Below, piece after piece: positions 21,849-34,854 of a stretch of 64,000 bases of DNA; the stretch's first letter is position 1; each line of letters begins with the position of its first letter. Location of the stretch: positions 55,570-119,569 of the forward strand of contig JAQNDB010000174.1 in assembly GCA_029204045.2 (NCBI GenBank), read 5' to 3'. A program made the translations under genes and the position numbers. Below the pieces are notes generated by a model that was not told the DNA's origin, ran no database searches, and saw only the letters and a program-made list of their open reading frames with translations. This DNA comes from Tillandsia leiboldiana (lineage: Eukaryota > Streptophyta > Magnoliopsida > Poales > Bromeliaceae).

Positions 21849-24713
21849 CTCTCCCCTCCTTAAAACGGTTTGGTCCTCGAAACCCAAAATAAATTCATAA
21901 CTCAGGAGGGTGACTCAACAAAGAGGGATAGGGAACACTCAACTCATCCACAGGCTCTCAAGTGGCCGTTCTCACCCATCATGATGGCTCCACTGATCCT
22001 TCACTCAAGGTATGATCCGTCTGCACAATTCCTTCGCTTCACGAGCAAGAATTGCATCGGCTGCTCCAGACTCTCAATCTTAGTCCAAGTCCAAGGAAGT
22101 GGAATCCAAAGCATGAGGGTGATCCAATACACTTCTTCCAGTCAGATAAAACTCGCGGATCAAACTTCTCGCGTAATCTCAAATCTACAAATCCCAGCGA
22201 ATCGTGGCTTCCAAAAATCGAAGTCTAAAAAATCAAACTCCAAGCCTCCAAAAGGCATCACTCTTCGTTGGGTCTACTATTACTCTTGCAGTTGAAACCA
22301 CATAGCCAATCCACAGAACCTTTCGAGATCAAAAGCACACTCTATCAACTCGATATCTAACTCCTTCTCTCTCAGAAGTTGCTGCACTATCCCCAAGTGC
22401 ACCTCATACCCTATGTCACCACGGAAAAATCCAAATATCCACGACGGGTACTGCTACTAACCCGTCAAAACACAGCTGGAATACTCACTTCCTCAGGTCC
22501 TAAAGGCGGCAGGGCATTAGTCAATCCACTAATCGCGCTGTAAGCTCACAATGCCCTTACCGGATCTTGAACACTTCCAGGGTATAGCCCTCGGCTAAAG
22601 GGTTCCAAAAAGATACCTGCCTCACAAATGAGCATCCGCTGCAACACCTTCCGAGTCTGTCTGTACTCGAACCATGAAGGAACTCTCACCGTTGTGTACT
22701 CACAACGTGGCATCACTGCCATGCACCAACGGCGTGGCATCACCACCGTGCATCCACGGGGTGGCATCATACTCAAGTATCAACTCTAGGATCCTCACGG
22801 TCATATACCTACGATGTGGCTCTGGGTCATTCAGACCCGCTTGATCCATCAGATCCCGCAACTGCGCTATCAGCTCTTTATCTGACTCTGCCCTACGGGT
22901 GATACTCCAAGAGGTGCTGTCGAAGTCGGCGCGGTCTCCAAAACCACGTCATCAATTCCTCAATCTCGGTCACACTAAACGGCGGCTTCAATATCAGACC
23001 AGGTAGACACTCTCCCGGGATCACACGGCGGTAAGGATATTCCTTAGTCCCGGTGCCGCCGTAGGCATCTGCTCTAGAATTACTAGCAAAATGATACGAC
23101 CACAACTCAACCTCTGTCGTGCTCTAGCATCCTCTAAAAACACACTCCTCCTGCACTGGTCCACGAAGGGTCATTGTCCTCTTTCGACGTTCCACGATAG
23201 CAAAACAACGGGATAACCAATCCCTATTCATCCACGTAATAACATCTCCAAACTGATGTAGGACTGGCAACACTCATCCATGTGCTATACGTGATCTGGA
23301 ACCTGATCCTCACGTGCACAAGCCAACAGTCTCAATATTAGTTCATGTGAGGCTACCCCTGCTCTACTGAAGCAGATACAAGTGGTGTCGGCATCAACAT
23401 GCTCTAACTCCGATGACCACAAGGAAAAACCACACCGGGTAAGACGCGATCCACTATTCATGCGTCCTCCAACCGGCTGCACAAAATCATCCACTAGATG
23501 CTGGTGGCCATCGCTCAATCAGCCTCGACATCACGGCTCCGACATACTTACCCAGGAACTGACGCTGGTGCCTCTACTGTCGAGAACCTCCTAGTCTCTG
23601 TCTCCCCTGAGGCCCATGATCCTGAGACCGAAATCATGGCAACCTCGATCCACTCAGCTATCCCAAAATCTGACAATGCTAGACGTCTCTCACTGAAACT
23701 GGTCCCTCGGTCTTCGTCCCTTCTGGACGTGATCACTGATCCTCGGTCAACCCATCGAGCATGCCCAAACGCTGCATCTAAAGTCGGCACTCGCCGAAAA
23801 TGCACAAGAGATAAATATCCCGATGCAGTCCCCTTTCAAACATAAACAACCTCTAAGCCTCATCCTGGGCGACAAGGGGTACACCGCTCAACCGTCGCCG
23901 AAACTCGCTCCAGGCCATCAACTGCGCTCCCGGTGATCCAACAGAACGAACTCGACGCCACCAACTCTCGGCGTTTTTATCCAAAAGTGCATGACCAAGC
24001 GCCCTGATGCTTCTCCTGGATGAACAAATCCTCGAACAACTCTTCCATAGCAGCGATCCAGCTTTCGGCCTCCCAAGGCTCCAAACTCTAACCCGAAATC
24101 TACGGGGGATGGAACTGGATGAAGCAAAACAACCAGTCAGCAACCTCTCGCTGCTTCAGCACCATCAGTGGTGCGATCAGGGTCGAAACCGACAATGTCG
24201 CGGCCGGAAGTACTATTGGCGATACCCCGGGAGATGCTCTCAGCTCAAACATGTGCACCACGCGCTCCATGTTCTTTTCCCGGCGCCGCATCGCCTCAAA
24301 CATCGGGACTGCTTGGGGCTGAATCTCAGGCCTCTCTCGGCTCTATCCATTTAGCTTCCCGCTATACGAGCCCCTCATCCAAGATCAAACACGCCCTCGC
24401 CGCTGCACGGCGTCTCGGAAACATCAAATCACTGCAACAGAACAAACATTAGGACCAAACTCTTCGACCCAATCAAGCGAAAGCCTAAAACATGTTACCC
24501 AAACTACAAGCATTATGTTGTCTGCAGCCACATAATTATCTTAGAGAAATAACATGTAAAATCATTCGCCCCAATCCTCTGGGGGAGGTACAAACTCAAT
24601 CAGGACTCTCGCTAACGTCTCATCTCTCCGACAGTCATCCTGCTGTCCAACAATAGCCTAGGGTCTCTAAGTCTTCATGACCTATACACCTAGGCTCTGA
24701 TACCACTCTAATC
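21849..24713 (-). pseudogene. Decayed gag-pol interior of gypsy copy A
   Basis: Starting from the PBS side on the minus strand: a Gag N-terminal piece (about 24300-24100, FEAMRRREKNMERVVHMFEL); a Gag core piece (about 24005-23895) with LDKNAESWW and AWSEFRRRL, typical of the retrotransposon Gag domain; then no clear protease. RT remnants lie near 22600-22340 (LLRE-K-like, GH-E-like) and a chromodomain remnant near 22062-22010 (AILAREAKEL, then a stop). Most of RT, RNase H and integrase is gone and frames shift repeatedly. CTCTCCCCTCCTTAAAA at 21849 is the complement of the polypurine tract. Confidence 0.75.
24694..24705 (-). other. Primer-binding site, gypsy copy A (complement)
   Basis: GCTCTGATACCA on the + strand equals the minus-strand PBS TGGTATCAGAGC. 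It is eight bases from the LTR starting at 24714. Confidence 0.93.
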
Positions 24714-27251
24714 TGTCACGCCCGAGGTCGAAACTTGCGACCCGGGCGTCGCCAACAGATCCGCCGTCTGTGCGGAAACTGCCGCACAGACGAAGCGTCT
24801 ATCCTGCAAAAGATCTATAGCTAACAGGTATCAGAGCTGAAAAAGAACTAATAGCTATAGAAATCAACTGAACATCTGGATAAGATAAAATCCTCAATAC
24901 AAAGTCTGATAAGCTATGAAAAAGGAATACAATCCTCACAAGTCTCTCAGAATGTCCAGTACAAAAGTGGAGTCATAAAATAAAAACGGGTACAATCTAC
25001 CTCTGACTCTCAATACTGGTAAGGAACTAATCGGCCACGTCCTCACCTCGATCTGCTGTCTCCGCGCGAACCAAGCCGGAACAGCTACCTCAACCTGTCA
25101 CCGCAGCAGCGGTGTGAGATCTACTGCAGAAGGCAGATCTCAGTGGGTACCGTCCCAAAATCCACGGTATGCCCACTAAGTCTACAGGAGGCAAAACAGA
25201 TAGATATGCAGATAGATATATAGATAGATAGATAAGCTGAAGGAAAACTACAGCGAATATGTCTCAAAAGGAAAGTCTACATAAACATGCTATTGCATAC
25301 TCTCGCTACTGCTACAATGCCTCAGTATCAATGCTCTCAGGAAAAACCACTAAGAACATAATATGTAACTACCCGCTCATAACACCCAATCTCAAAGACT
25401 GCCCAAAACTGGCTCAGTCCAGCCTGCGCAGTCGTCTAGGAACGCACCTGCCCACTACCACGCATCCACAAGAGGACGGATTTACGTGGGGCGTCCTAAA
25501 CCGACTATCTCAATCTCACACAAAGTGACCCCATGGTAGCTCGGCCAGGGGTATCAAGCGACCACTAGTAAATCAACTAGGCGCATAACCACATCGTAGC
25601 CTCGTCAGGCTCGGTATCATCATCGCACCCGGGCGTAGCTCGAGGGGTGCGACCCCACCGAACTCAAGTATCACATCTGTCTCACTGTCTCAAATATGCG
25701 GCACATGCAGCTATAATCCACGATCAAACAGATCGGTATCTCAAAGCTCGAAAACACAACTCAGTCGGAAAAAAAAACCTCGACTCAAACATGAATAGCC
25801 CAAACACTCTCACAGCTATGTCGGAGAACCCTCAACGACTCAATCTGATAATGCCTGACCATGGCTGAGCCGGGAAACCCCCGCGACTCGATCTGCCAGA
25901 ACCCCAAATATCTCAAACTAAGTGGGAGAACTACCTCCACCACTAATCATAAACACAACCCATGATCTAGAATAAACCCATCATCCCAACCAGGAAGAAG
26001 AAGAACCCTCACCCTCATGACACTAGAACTTGACAGACGATGCTCTAAAAATACACTCGGCCCTCTGGCACGAGTACACAATCACTCGAACATCTGGACC
26101 ATTCATAATGTTCTCAACAATTAAAAACCCTTTTAAAATAGAGTTTTACTTAAAACGGAGTACTAAAAATATATGAAGGTCCAATGCAGCCTGAAACTCA
26201 AATGAACATGCAGTCTAGTGTCAAATAACCTCTAGATCATACTAAACATGTCTGGGGCTCAGAATGTCATTCTACTATTTCTAAGCAACTATCAGATTTA
26301 TCAATATAATAATAAGCTAAACATGATCAATATGCTTACAGAAGAATTAAAGGGCATTCCATAAATTTTGGAGAAATTCCAACCACCTGGAACGCTTTCC
26401 GCAGGCAAATGCTGAAGTCGGTGAAGAGCCGGATCCTCAACCTGATGAAACCTCAAAAATCGTGCCTGCTCCGCCGCACACTGCCGGGAATCCGGAAAAA
26501 TCCCCGGTAGCCCAAATAAAATCCTTGAGTCAAATACAAAGTCCCGCGCAAAATCAACAACTCTGCCATCATGCACTAAAGCTCCAGCACAGATTACTTA
26601 CAATTTTCACAAACAAGCTTAAATCATCCACTGGACATATACTACATCTCCTCAACACACATCACATACATTCCACAGCTCCATCAGCATGCTCACTTAA
26701 TACAATACAAAACTCCACCTGCTCCAATTGTACTCAAAAAGGAAAACACACACATACCAACACCCGTAGCTCCAAACAACAAAAGAAAGAACCCATAGTA
26801 GCTTCCACAATTCCTATGTATACCCTCAGCCCAAAAACACACAACCCCAACATTCCTTCACAACAATGCCTACACAAGCACCCCACGGCACAAATTTAAA
26901 CTATTGCTCTCCATCAAGCTCCAAAATCCAACATCACACCTAACACACATATACCAACCATCATTACAAACATTAAAGTCCATTTGCACATCAAATAAAA
27001 ATGCTCAGTTTAGCATCATACTCACTACCATGCTCTAAGCCCAACACACACAAACAAGTCCAAAACACACAACAAATAAAACCCAACAACTCACTTCACT
27101 CACTGCTCAAGCACACTCCCAGGTTCCAATTACAGGTAAAACATACTCCTTACAACACACTATAGCTCACCCTCTACAAGCCCCAGCACACCCATTACAC
27201 ACTGTCACAGCACAAACCAACTCAAAAGAAATTCCAATCATTCTGCAAAAC
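24714..27251 (-). repeat. Right LTR of gypsy copy A, incomplete
   Basis: About 2.54 kb, ending at the N run. It carries the right-LTR diagnostic bases (GGGGTGCGACCCC, AACTTGACAGACG, CCGGGAATCCGG), matching the LTR at 34855-38901 rather than the left LTRs. The last ~200 bp show many single-base indels. Confidence 0.9.
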
Positions 27252-27351
27252 NNNNNNNNNNNNNNNNNNNNNNNNNNNNNNNNNNNNNNNNNNNNNNNNN
27301 NNNNNNNNNNNNNNNNNNNNNNNNNNNNNNNNNNNNNNNNNNNNNNNNNNN
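27252..27351. other. Assembly gap, exactly 100 N
   Basis: A round-number N run marks a scaffold join of unknown true size. It falls inside one copy of a repeat and is followed by another copy of the same TRIM. Confidence 0.99.
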
Positions 27352-27902
27352 GAATTTGGATTAGTCCTATATGAATGATATATAGATTAAATCTCTTAAC
27401 CCGGCTATAGCATGTTTGGATGGTAGCACAAGATCCAAGAGGTGTGATCGTTAGCGCGGGCTAGAGCTAGAGTATTCTAGGATGGGTGAACCCCTGGGAA
27501 GTGGGGGCGTCACGTTGTATCAGAGCCTTTCACTAGCCGCAATGTGAGATGAGTCTCGACTGGCCAGGGTTTATATAGCAGGTAGAGCGAGGCTCCCCGG
27601 CTAATAACCCGTTGTGAGTGGAGTGCAGCTCCTCACAAGGTCGGCTAGGCTAGCGAGACGGTCTCACATCGCCTGTGCTTTGTGAGTGTGCTGAGTCGGC
27701 GTGGACGTCAGGGCATAAAGGGGGAAGAATGTGACAAACCCCGAATTTGGATTAGTCCTATATAAATGATATAATAGGATTAAATCTCTTAACCCGGCTA
27801 TAGCATTTTGGATGGTAGCAAGATCCAAGAGGTTTTGAGAGTTAAGCGTGCTAGAGCTAGAGTAGTTCTAGGATGGGTGACCCCCTGGGAAGTGGGGCTT
27901 CC
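27352..27902 (+). mobile_element. Cassandra TRIM, second assembled copy, error-rich and 5'-truncated by the gap
   Basis: The first LTR (27352 to about 27512) starts about 12 bases in. A damaged primer site (TTGTATCAGAGCC) follows, and the second LTR is about 27730-27902. The 5S-like block is present in both. Compared with 17177-17750 it has many one-base insertions and deletions, mostly in runs. Confidence 0.88.
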
Positions 27903-27912
27903 ACTCTCTAAT

Positions 27913-30900
27913 CGTCACGCCCCGGGGTCGAAACTGACCCCCGGGCTCGCCAACAGATCCGCCGTCTGTGCGGAAACTGCGCAAAGACGAAGCGTCTATC
28001 CTGCAAAAGATCTATAGCTAACAGGTATCAGAGCTGGAAAGAACTAATAGCTATAGAAATCAACTGAACATCTGGATAAGAGAAAATCCTCAATACAAAG
28101 TCTGATAAGCTATGAAAAAGGATACAATCCTCACAAGTCTCTCAGAATGTCCAGTACAAAAGTGGAGTCATAAAATAAAACGGGTACAACTACTCTGGCT
28201 CTCATACTGGTAAGGAACTAATCGGCCACGTCCTCACCTCGATCTGCTGTCTCCGCGCGAACCAAGCCGGAACAGCTACCTCAACCTGTCACCCGCAGCG
28301 GGTGTGAATCTACTGCATAGGCAGAATCTCAGTGGGTACCAAGTCCCAAAATCCACGTATGCCCACTAAAGTCTACAGGAGGCAAAACAGATAGTATGCA
28401 GATAGATAGATAGATAGATAGATAAGCTGAAGGAAACTACAGCTAATATGTCTCAAAAGGAAAGTCTATCATAACATGCTATGCATACTCTCGCTACTGC
28501 TACAATGCCTCAGATCAATGCTCTCAGGAAAAACCATCTAAGAACATAATATGTAACTACCCGCTCATAACACCTCTCAAACTGCTGCCCAACTGGCTCA
28601 GTCCAGCCTGCGCCATCGTCTAGGAACGCACCTGCCCCACTACCACGCATCCACAAGAGGACGGGATTTACGTGGGCGTCTAAACACCGACTATCTCAAT
28701 CTCAACAAAGTGACCCCATGGTGATCTGCCAGGGTATCACGAACCACTAGTAAATCAACTAGGCGCATAACCACAACATCGTAGCCTCGTCAGGCTCGGT
28801 ATCATCATCGCACCCGGGCGTAGCTCGAGGGTCCGACCCCAACCGAACTCAAGTATCACATCTGTCTCACTGTCTCAAATATGCGGCACATGCAGGCTAT
28901 ATCCACGATCAAACAGATCGGTATCTCAAAGCTCGAAAACACAACTCAGTCGAAAAAAAAACCTCGACTCAAACATGAATAGCCCAAACACCTCACAGCT
29001 ATGTCGGAGAACCCTCAACGACTCAATCTGATAATGCATGACCATGGCTGAGCCGGGAAACCCCCGCGACTCGATCTGCCAGAACCCCAAATATCCTCAA
29101 AACTAAGTGGGAGAACTACCTCCACCACTAAATCATAAACACAACCCATGATCTAGAATAAACCCATCATCCCAACCAGGAAGAAGAAGAACCCTCATGA
29201 CACTAGAACTCGACAGACGATGCTCTAAAAATACACTCGGCCCTCTGGCACGAGTACACAATCAACTCGAACAATCTGGACCATTCATAATGTTCTCAAC
29301 AATAAAAACCCTTTTAAAATGGAGTTTTACTTAAACGGAGTACTAAAAATATATGAAGGTCCAATGCAGCCTGAAACTCAAATGAACATGCAGTCTAGTG
29401 TCAAATAACCTCTAGATCATACTAAACATGTCTGGGGCTCAAGAATGTCATTCTACTATTTCTAAGCAACTATCAGATTTTTAATATAATAAATAAGCTA
29501 AACATGATCAATATGCTTACAGAAGAATTAAAGGGCATTCCATAAATTTTGGAGAAATTCCAACCCACCTGGAACGCTTTCCGCAGGCAAATGCTGAAGT
29601 CGGTGAAGAGCCGGATCCTCAACTGATGAAACCTCGAAAATCGTGCCTTGCGCGCGCACACTGCCGCGAATCCGAAAAAATCCCCGTAGCCCAAATAAAA
29701 TCCTTGAGTCAAATACAAAGTCCCGCGCAAAATCAACAACTCTGCCATCATGCACTAAAGCTCCAGCACAGATTACTTACAATTTCACAAACAAGCTTAA
29801 TCATCCACTGACATACTACATGCTCCCTCAACACACATCACATACATTCCACAGCTCCATCAGCATGCTCACTTAAATACAATACAAAACTCCACCTGCT
29901 CCAATGTACTCAAAGGAAAACACACACATACCAACCAACCCTGTAGCTCCAACAACAAAAGAAAGAACCCACAGTAGCTTCCCACAATTCCTATGTATAC
30001 CCTCAGCCCAAAAACACACAACCCCAACATTCTTCAAACAATGCCTACACAAGCACCCCACGGCACAAATTAACTATTGCTCTCCATAAGCTCCAAAATC
30101 CAACATCACACCTACACACATATACCAATCCATCATTACAATTAAGTCCATTTGCACATCAATAAAATGCTCAGTTAAGCATCATACTCACTACCATGCT
30201 CTAAGCACATCCCACACACAAACAAGTCCAAACACACAACAATAAAACCCAACACACTCACTTCAACTCACTGCTCAAGCACACTGCCCAGGTTCCAATT
30301 ACAGGGTAAAACATACTCCTTACAACACACTATAGCTCACCCTCTACAAGCCCTCAGCACACCCATTACACACTCACAGCACAAACCAACTCAAAAGAAA
30401 TTTCAATAATTCTGCAAAACTCCGAAGCAGGAATTTAAATCAGCAGTTCGCATCAGATTGTGTTCCACGTGTCGACTCCGTCGGCCCTACCTGCTCGCGC
30501 GGCACCGAGCTCGCCGCGCGCAACCGAGCGGCTGCAACAAACCAGGGAGGAAAACAATAAAAATTAGCACAAAAACCCGAAATCAAGCCGCAGCCCGCCG
30601 CGGGTTCCCAAGGTCGCTGCGCGGCGCATGGGCCCGCCGCGCGGGGGGCCCATCCGCTGCGCGACGCGCCTAGCGGGCGTGCAGTGCACCTACGCCGCGC
30701 GCTAGCGCGCCCCGCGCGGGGCCTGCGCAACGCCCGCGCGGGGCCTACGCGGCGCCCAGCGCAGCGCCGCACGGGGCCTGCGCGGCGCCCTGCGCAGCCG
30801 CGCCCGCGCGGAGCCCCTACCAGCGCGCCGCGGGCCTGCGCAGCGCCCTGCGCGGCGCCCTTGCGCTTGCCCTCGCAGCAAGCGCACCAGCCGCGCGTGC

Positions 30901-31962
30901 ACCCTTGTGCGCGCGCGCGGCTCCCCCTGCCGCGGCCCCACAGCACCCCGAGCCCAAGGACAAGCAGCCCAGAGCACACCCCACCCACTAACCGAAAAAG
31001 AAAACAAGAAAATAACCTCAAAACCCAAGCTCCCAAAAATCTGCAACAAACCTTACCTTGCTTGGCGAACGGCGCGCGCGCGTTCCGCTCCGCTTGGCGC
31101 CGCGGCTCCAAGCAGGAAGCTCCAGACCAGCAACTCTCAACCAAATCATTCCTCAGCTTCAACTACTTCATCTCCTTTCTCTTCCTTCATCCATTTTTCC
31201 ACTCCTCTGCTTCCTCCCACTTGCTCTGTTTCGGAAGGAAGGTGGTGAAGTGAGTTGGCAGACCTTAATTAAGAGGGGTGGGTGGCCTAATTAATAAGGG
31301 AGGGGGGGGTTTGAGTGCATTTAATGCACTACCCCCAAAATATCCAGCTTACACTTTCAAATCCATATCATACTAATCCACTCCCTTAACTAATTCAAAT
31401 CACTAATTCTTTTCTTTCCATCAAACCTCCCAGACCAAAGCCCCAAAACCACTAATTAATAAATTAATTAATTAATCCATTAAATGCCCCCCATCAACTC
31501 ACTTTTTGCCCTCGGGGCCTCCGCACCAGTCCGGAACCTCCCGAACTCCGCTGTAATCTAAAAATAAACATGCTCAAGGCTTTTTCTCCTCAAAAGCTCA
31601 ACCGTGGAGTCGGTGTGCTCAATCCAAAACCGGCTCCAAAACTGCCAGTTCCAACTCACTTTTCGCCTTCGGGCTCTCTGCGTCCGTCCGGAACCTCCCG
31701 AACTCCGCTGTAATCTGAAAATACACGTGTCCAAAGCTTTTCCAAAATTTCTGCACTCCACTGTGAAGTCGAGGCTTCCCCGAAACCGGTCCTCTAACGC
31801 GGACAATGCCCGGAAAACCCCGAATCAGCCTGGGGCTTCCGCGTTAAACCGAGTCGACCCGAACCATCATCTGTAACACATATGGGACACGCTCGAGGCA
31901 ATTTCTACGCACCATGCCATCTTGCGAGGTTGGTGCGTTATCCGAAAACTCGGTATTCTACA
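27913..31962 (-). repeat. Left LTR of gypsy copy B
   Basis: Matches 17761-21848 including left-LTR diagnostic bases, but about the first 3 kb have frequent one-base deletions. Confidence 0.9.
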
Positions 31963-34854
31963 CTCTCCCCTCCTTAAAAGGTTTCGTCCTCGAAACCCAA
32001 AATAAATTCATAACTCAGGAGGGTGACTCAACAAAGAGGGATAGGGAACACTCAACTCATCCACAGGCTCTCAAGTGGCCGTTCTCACCCATCATGATGG
32101 CTCCACTGATCCTTCACTCAAGGTATGATCCGTCTGCACAATTCCTTCGCTTCACGAGCAAGAATTGCATCGGCTGCTCTAGACTCTCAATCTTAGTCCA
32201 AGTCCAAGGAAGTGGAATCCAAAGCATGAGGGTGATCCAATACACTTCTTCCAGTCAGATAAAACTCGCGGATCAAACTTCTCGCGTAATCTCAAATCTA
32301 CAAATCCCAGCGAATCGTGGCTTCCAAAATCGAAGTCTAAAAAATCAAACTCCAAGCCTCCAAAAGGCATCACTCTTCGTTGGGTCTACTGTTACTCTTG
32401 CAGTTGAAACCACATAGCCAATCCACAGAACCTTTCGAGGTCAAAAGCACACTCTATCAACTCGATATCTAACTCCTTCTCTCTCAGAAGTTGCTGCACT
32501 ATCCCCAAGTGCACCTCATACCCTATGTCACCACGGAAAAATCCAAATATCCACGACGGGTACTGCTACTAACCCGTCAAAACACAGCTGGAATACTCAC
32601 TTCCTCAGGTCCTAAAGGCGGCAGGGCATTAGTCAATCCACTAATCGCGCTGTAAGCTCACAATGCCCTTACCGGATCTTGAACACTTCCAGGGTATAGC
32701 CCTCGCTAAAGGGTTCCAAAAAGATACCTGCCTCACAAATGAGCATCCGCTGCAACACCTTCCGAGTCTGTCTGTACTCGAACCATGAAGGAACTCTCAC
32801 CGTTGTGTACTCACAACGTGGCATCAATGCCCATGCAACAACCGGTCGTGGCATCACCACCGTGCATCCACGGGGTGGCATCATACTCAAGTATCAACTC
32901 TAGGATCCTCACCGGTCATATACCTACGATGTGGCTCTGGGTCATTCAGACCCGCTTGATCCATCAGATCCCGCCAACTGCGCTATCAGCTCTTTATCTG
33001 ACTCTGCCCTACGGGTGATACTCCAAGAGGTGCTGTCGAAGTCGGCGCGGTCTCCAAAACCACGTCATCAATTCCTCAATCTCGGTCACACTAAACGGCG
33101 GCTTCAATATCAGACCAGGTAGACACTCCCTCCGGGATCACACGGCTGGTAAGGATATTCCTTAGTCCCGGTGCCGCCGTAGGCATCTGCTCTAGAATTA
33201 CTAGCAAATGATACGACCACAACTCAACCTCTGTCGTGCTCTAGCATCCTCTAAAAACACACTCCTCCTGCACTGGTCCACGAAGGGTCATTGTCCTCTT
33301 TCGACGTTCCACGATAGCAAAACAACGGGATATAACCAATCCCTATTCATCCACGTAATAACATCTCCAAACTGATGTAGGACTGGCAACACTCATCCAT
33401 GTGCTATACGTGATCTGGAACCTGATCCTCACGTGCACAAGCCAACAGTCTCAATATTAGTTCATGTGAGGCTACCCCTGCTCTACTGAAGCAGATACAA
33501 GTGGTGTCGGCATCAACATGCTCTAACTCCGATGACCACAAGGAAAAACCACACCGGGTAAGACGCGATCCACTATTCATGCGTCCTCCAACCGGCTGCA
33601 CAAAATCATCCACTAGATGCTGGTGGCCATCGCTCAATCAGCCTCGACATCACGGCTCCGACATACTTACCCAGGAACTGACGCTGGTGCCTCTACTGTC
33701 GAGAACCTCCTAGTCTCTGTCTCCCCTGAGGCCCATGATCCTGAGACCGAAATCATGGCAACCTCGATCCACTCAGCTATCCCAAAATCTGACAATGCTT
33801 AGACGTCTCCTCACTGAAACTGGTCCCTCGGTCTTCGGTCCCTTCTGGACGTGACTCACTGATCCTCGGTCAACCCAATCGAGCATGCCCAAACGCTGCA
33901 TCTAAAGTTCGGCACTCGCGAAAATGCACAAGAGATAACATATCCCGATGCAGTCCCCTTTATCAACATAAACAACCTCTAAGCCTCATCCTGGGCGACA
34001 AGGGGTACACCGCTCAACCGTCGCCGAAACTCGCTCCAGGCCATCAACCTGCGCTCCCGGTGATCCAACAGAACGAACTCGACGCCACCAACTCTCGGCG
34101 TTTTTATCCAAAAGTGCATGACCAAGCGCCCTGATGCTTCTCCTGGATGAACAAATCCTCGAACAACTCTTCCATAGCAGCGATCCAGCTTTTCGGCCTC
34201 CCAGGCTCCAAACTCTAACCCGAAATCTACGGGGGATGGAACTGGATGAAGCAAAACAACCAAGTCAGCAACCTCTCGCTGCTTCAGCACCATCAGTGGT
34301 TGCGATCAGGGTCGAAAACCGACAATGTCCGCAGGCCGGAAGTACTATTGGCGATAACCCCCGGGAGATGCTCTCAGCTCTCAAACATGTGCACCACGCG
34401 CTCCATGTCTTTTCCCGGCGCCGCATCGCCCTCAAACATCGGGACTGCTTGGGGCTGAATCTCAGGCCTCTCTCGGCTCTATCCATTTAGCTTCCCGCTA
34501 TACGAGCCCCTCATCCAAGATCAAACACGCCCTCGCCGCTGCACGGCGTCTCGGAAACATCAAATCACTGCAACAGAACAAACATTAGGACCAAAACTCT
34601 TCGACCCAATCAAGCGAAAGCCTAAAACATGTTACCCAAACTAAAGCATTATGTGTCTGCAGCCAACATAATATCTTTAGAGAAAATAACATGTAAAATC
34701 ATTCGCCCCCAATCCTCTGGGGGAGGTACAAACTCAATCAGGACTCTCGCTAACGTCTCATCTCTCACGACAGTCATCCTGCTGTCCAACCAATAGCCTA
34801 GGGTCTCTAAGTCTTCAATGACCTATACACCTAGGCTCTGATACCACTCTAATC
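31963..34854 (-). pseudogene. Decayed gag-pol interior of gypsy copy B
   Basis: Nearly identical to 21849-24713. The Gag core piece (LDKNAESWW equivalent, about 34000-34130), RT remnants (about 32460-32680) and chromodomain remnant (about 32130-32170) occur at matching places. Small indels shift frames differently from copy A. PBS complement GCTCTGATACCA at 34835-34846. Confidence 0.75.

Larger units (their letters stand above)
17761..27251 (-). mobile_element. Long-LTR Ty3/gypsy element, copy A, minus orientation, cut by the assembly gap
   Basis: The left (3') LTR is at 17761-21848, PPT complement from 21849, interior to 24713 with PBS complement at 24694-24705, and right (5') LTR from 24714 until the N run. 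In element orientation the LTR begins TGTAGAATACC and ends GGGCGTGACA. The left LTR abuts the Cassandra TRIM through CTCTCTAATC. Its last eight bases (CTCTAATC) are the same spacer that separates PBS and LTR at the right end. The interior is only 2.87 kb and decayed, so the element is non-autonomous. Confidence 0.92.
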
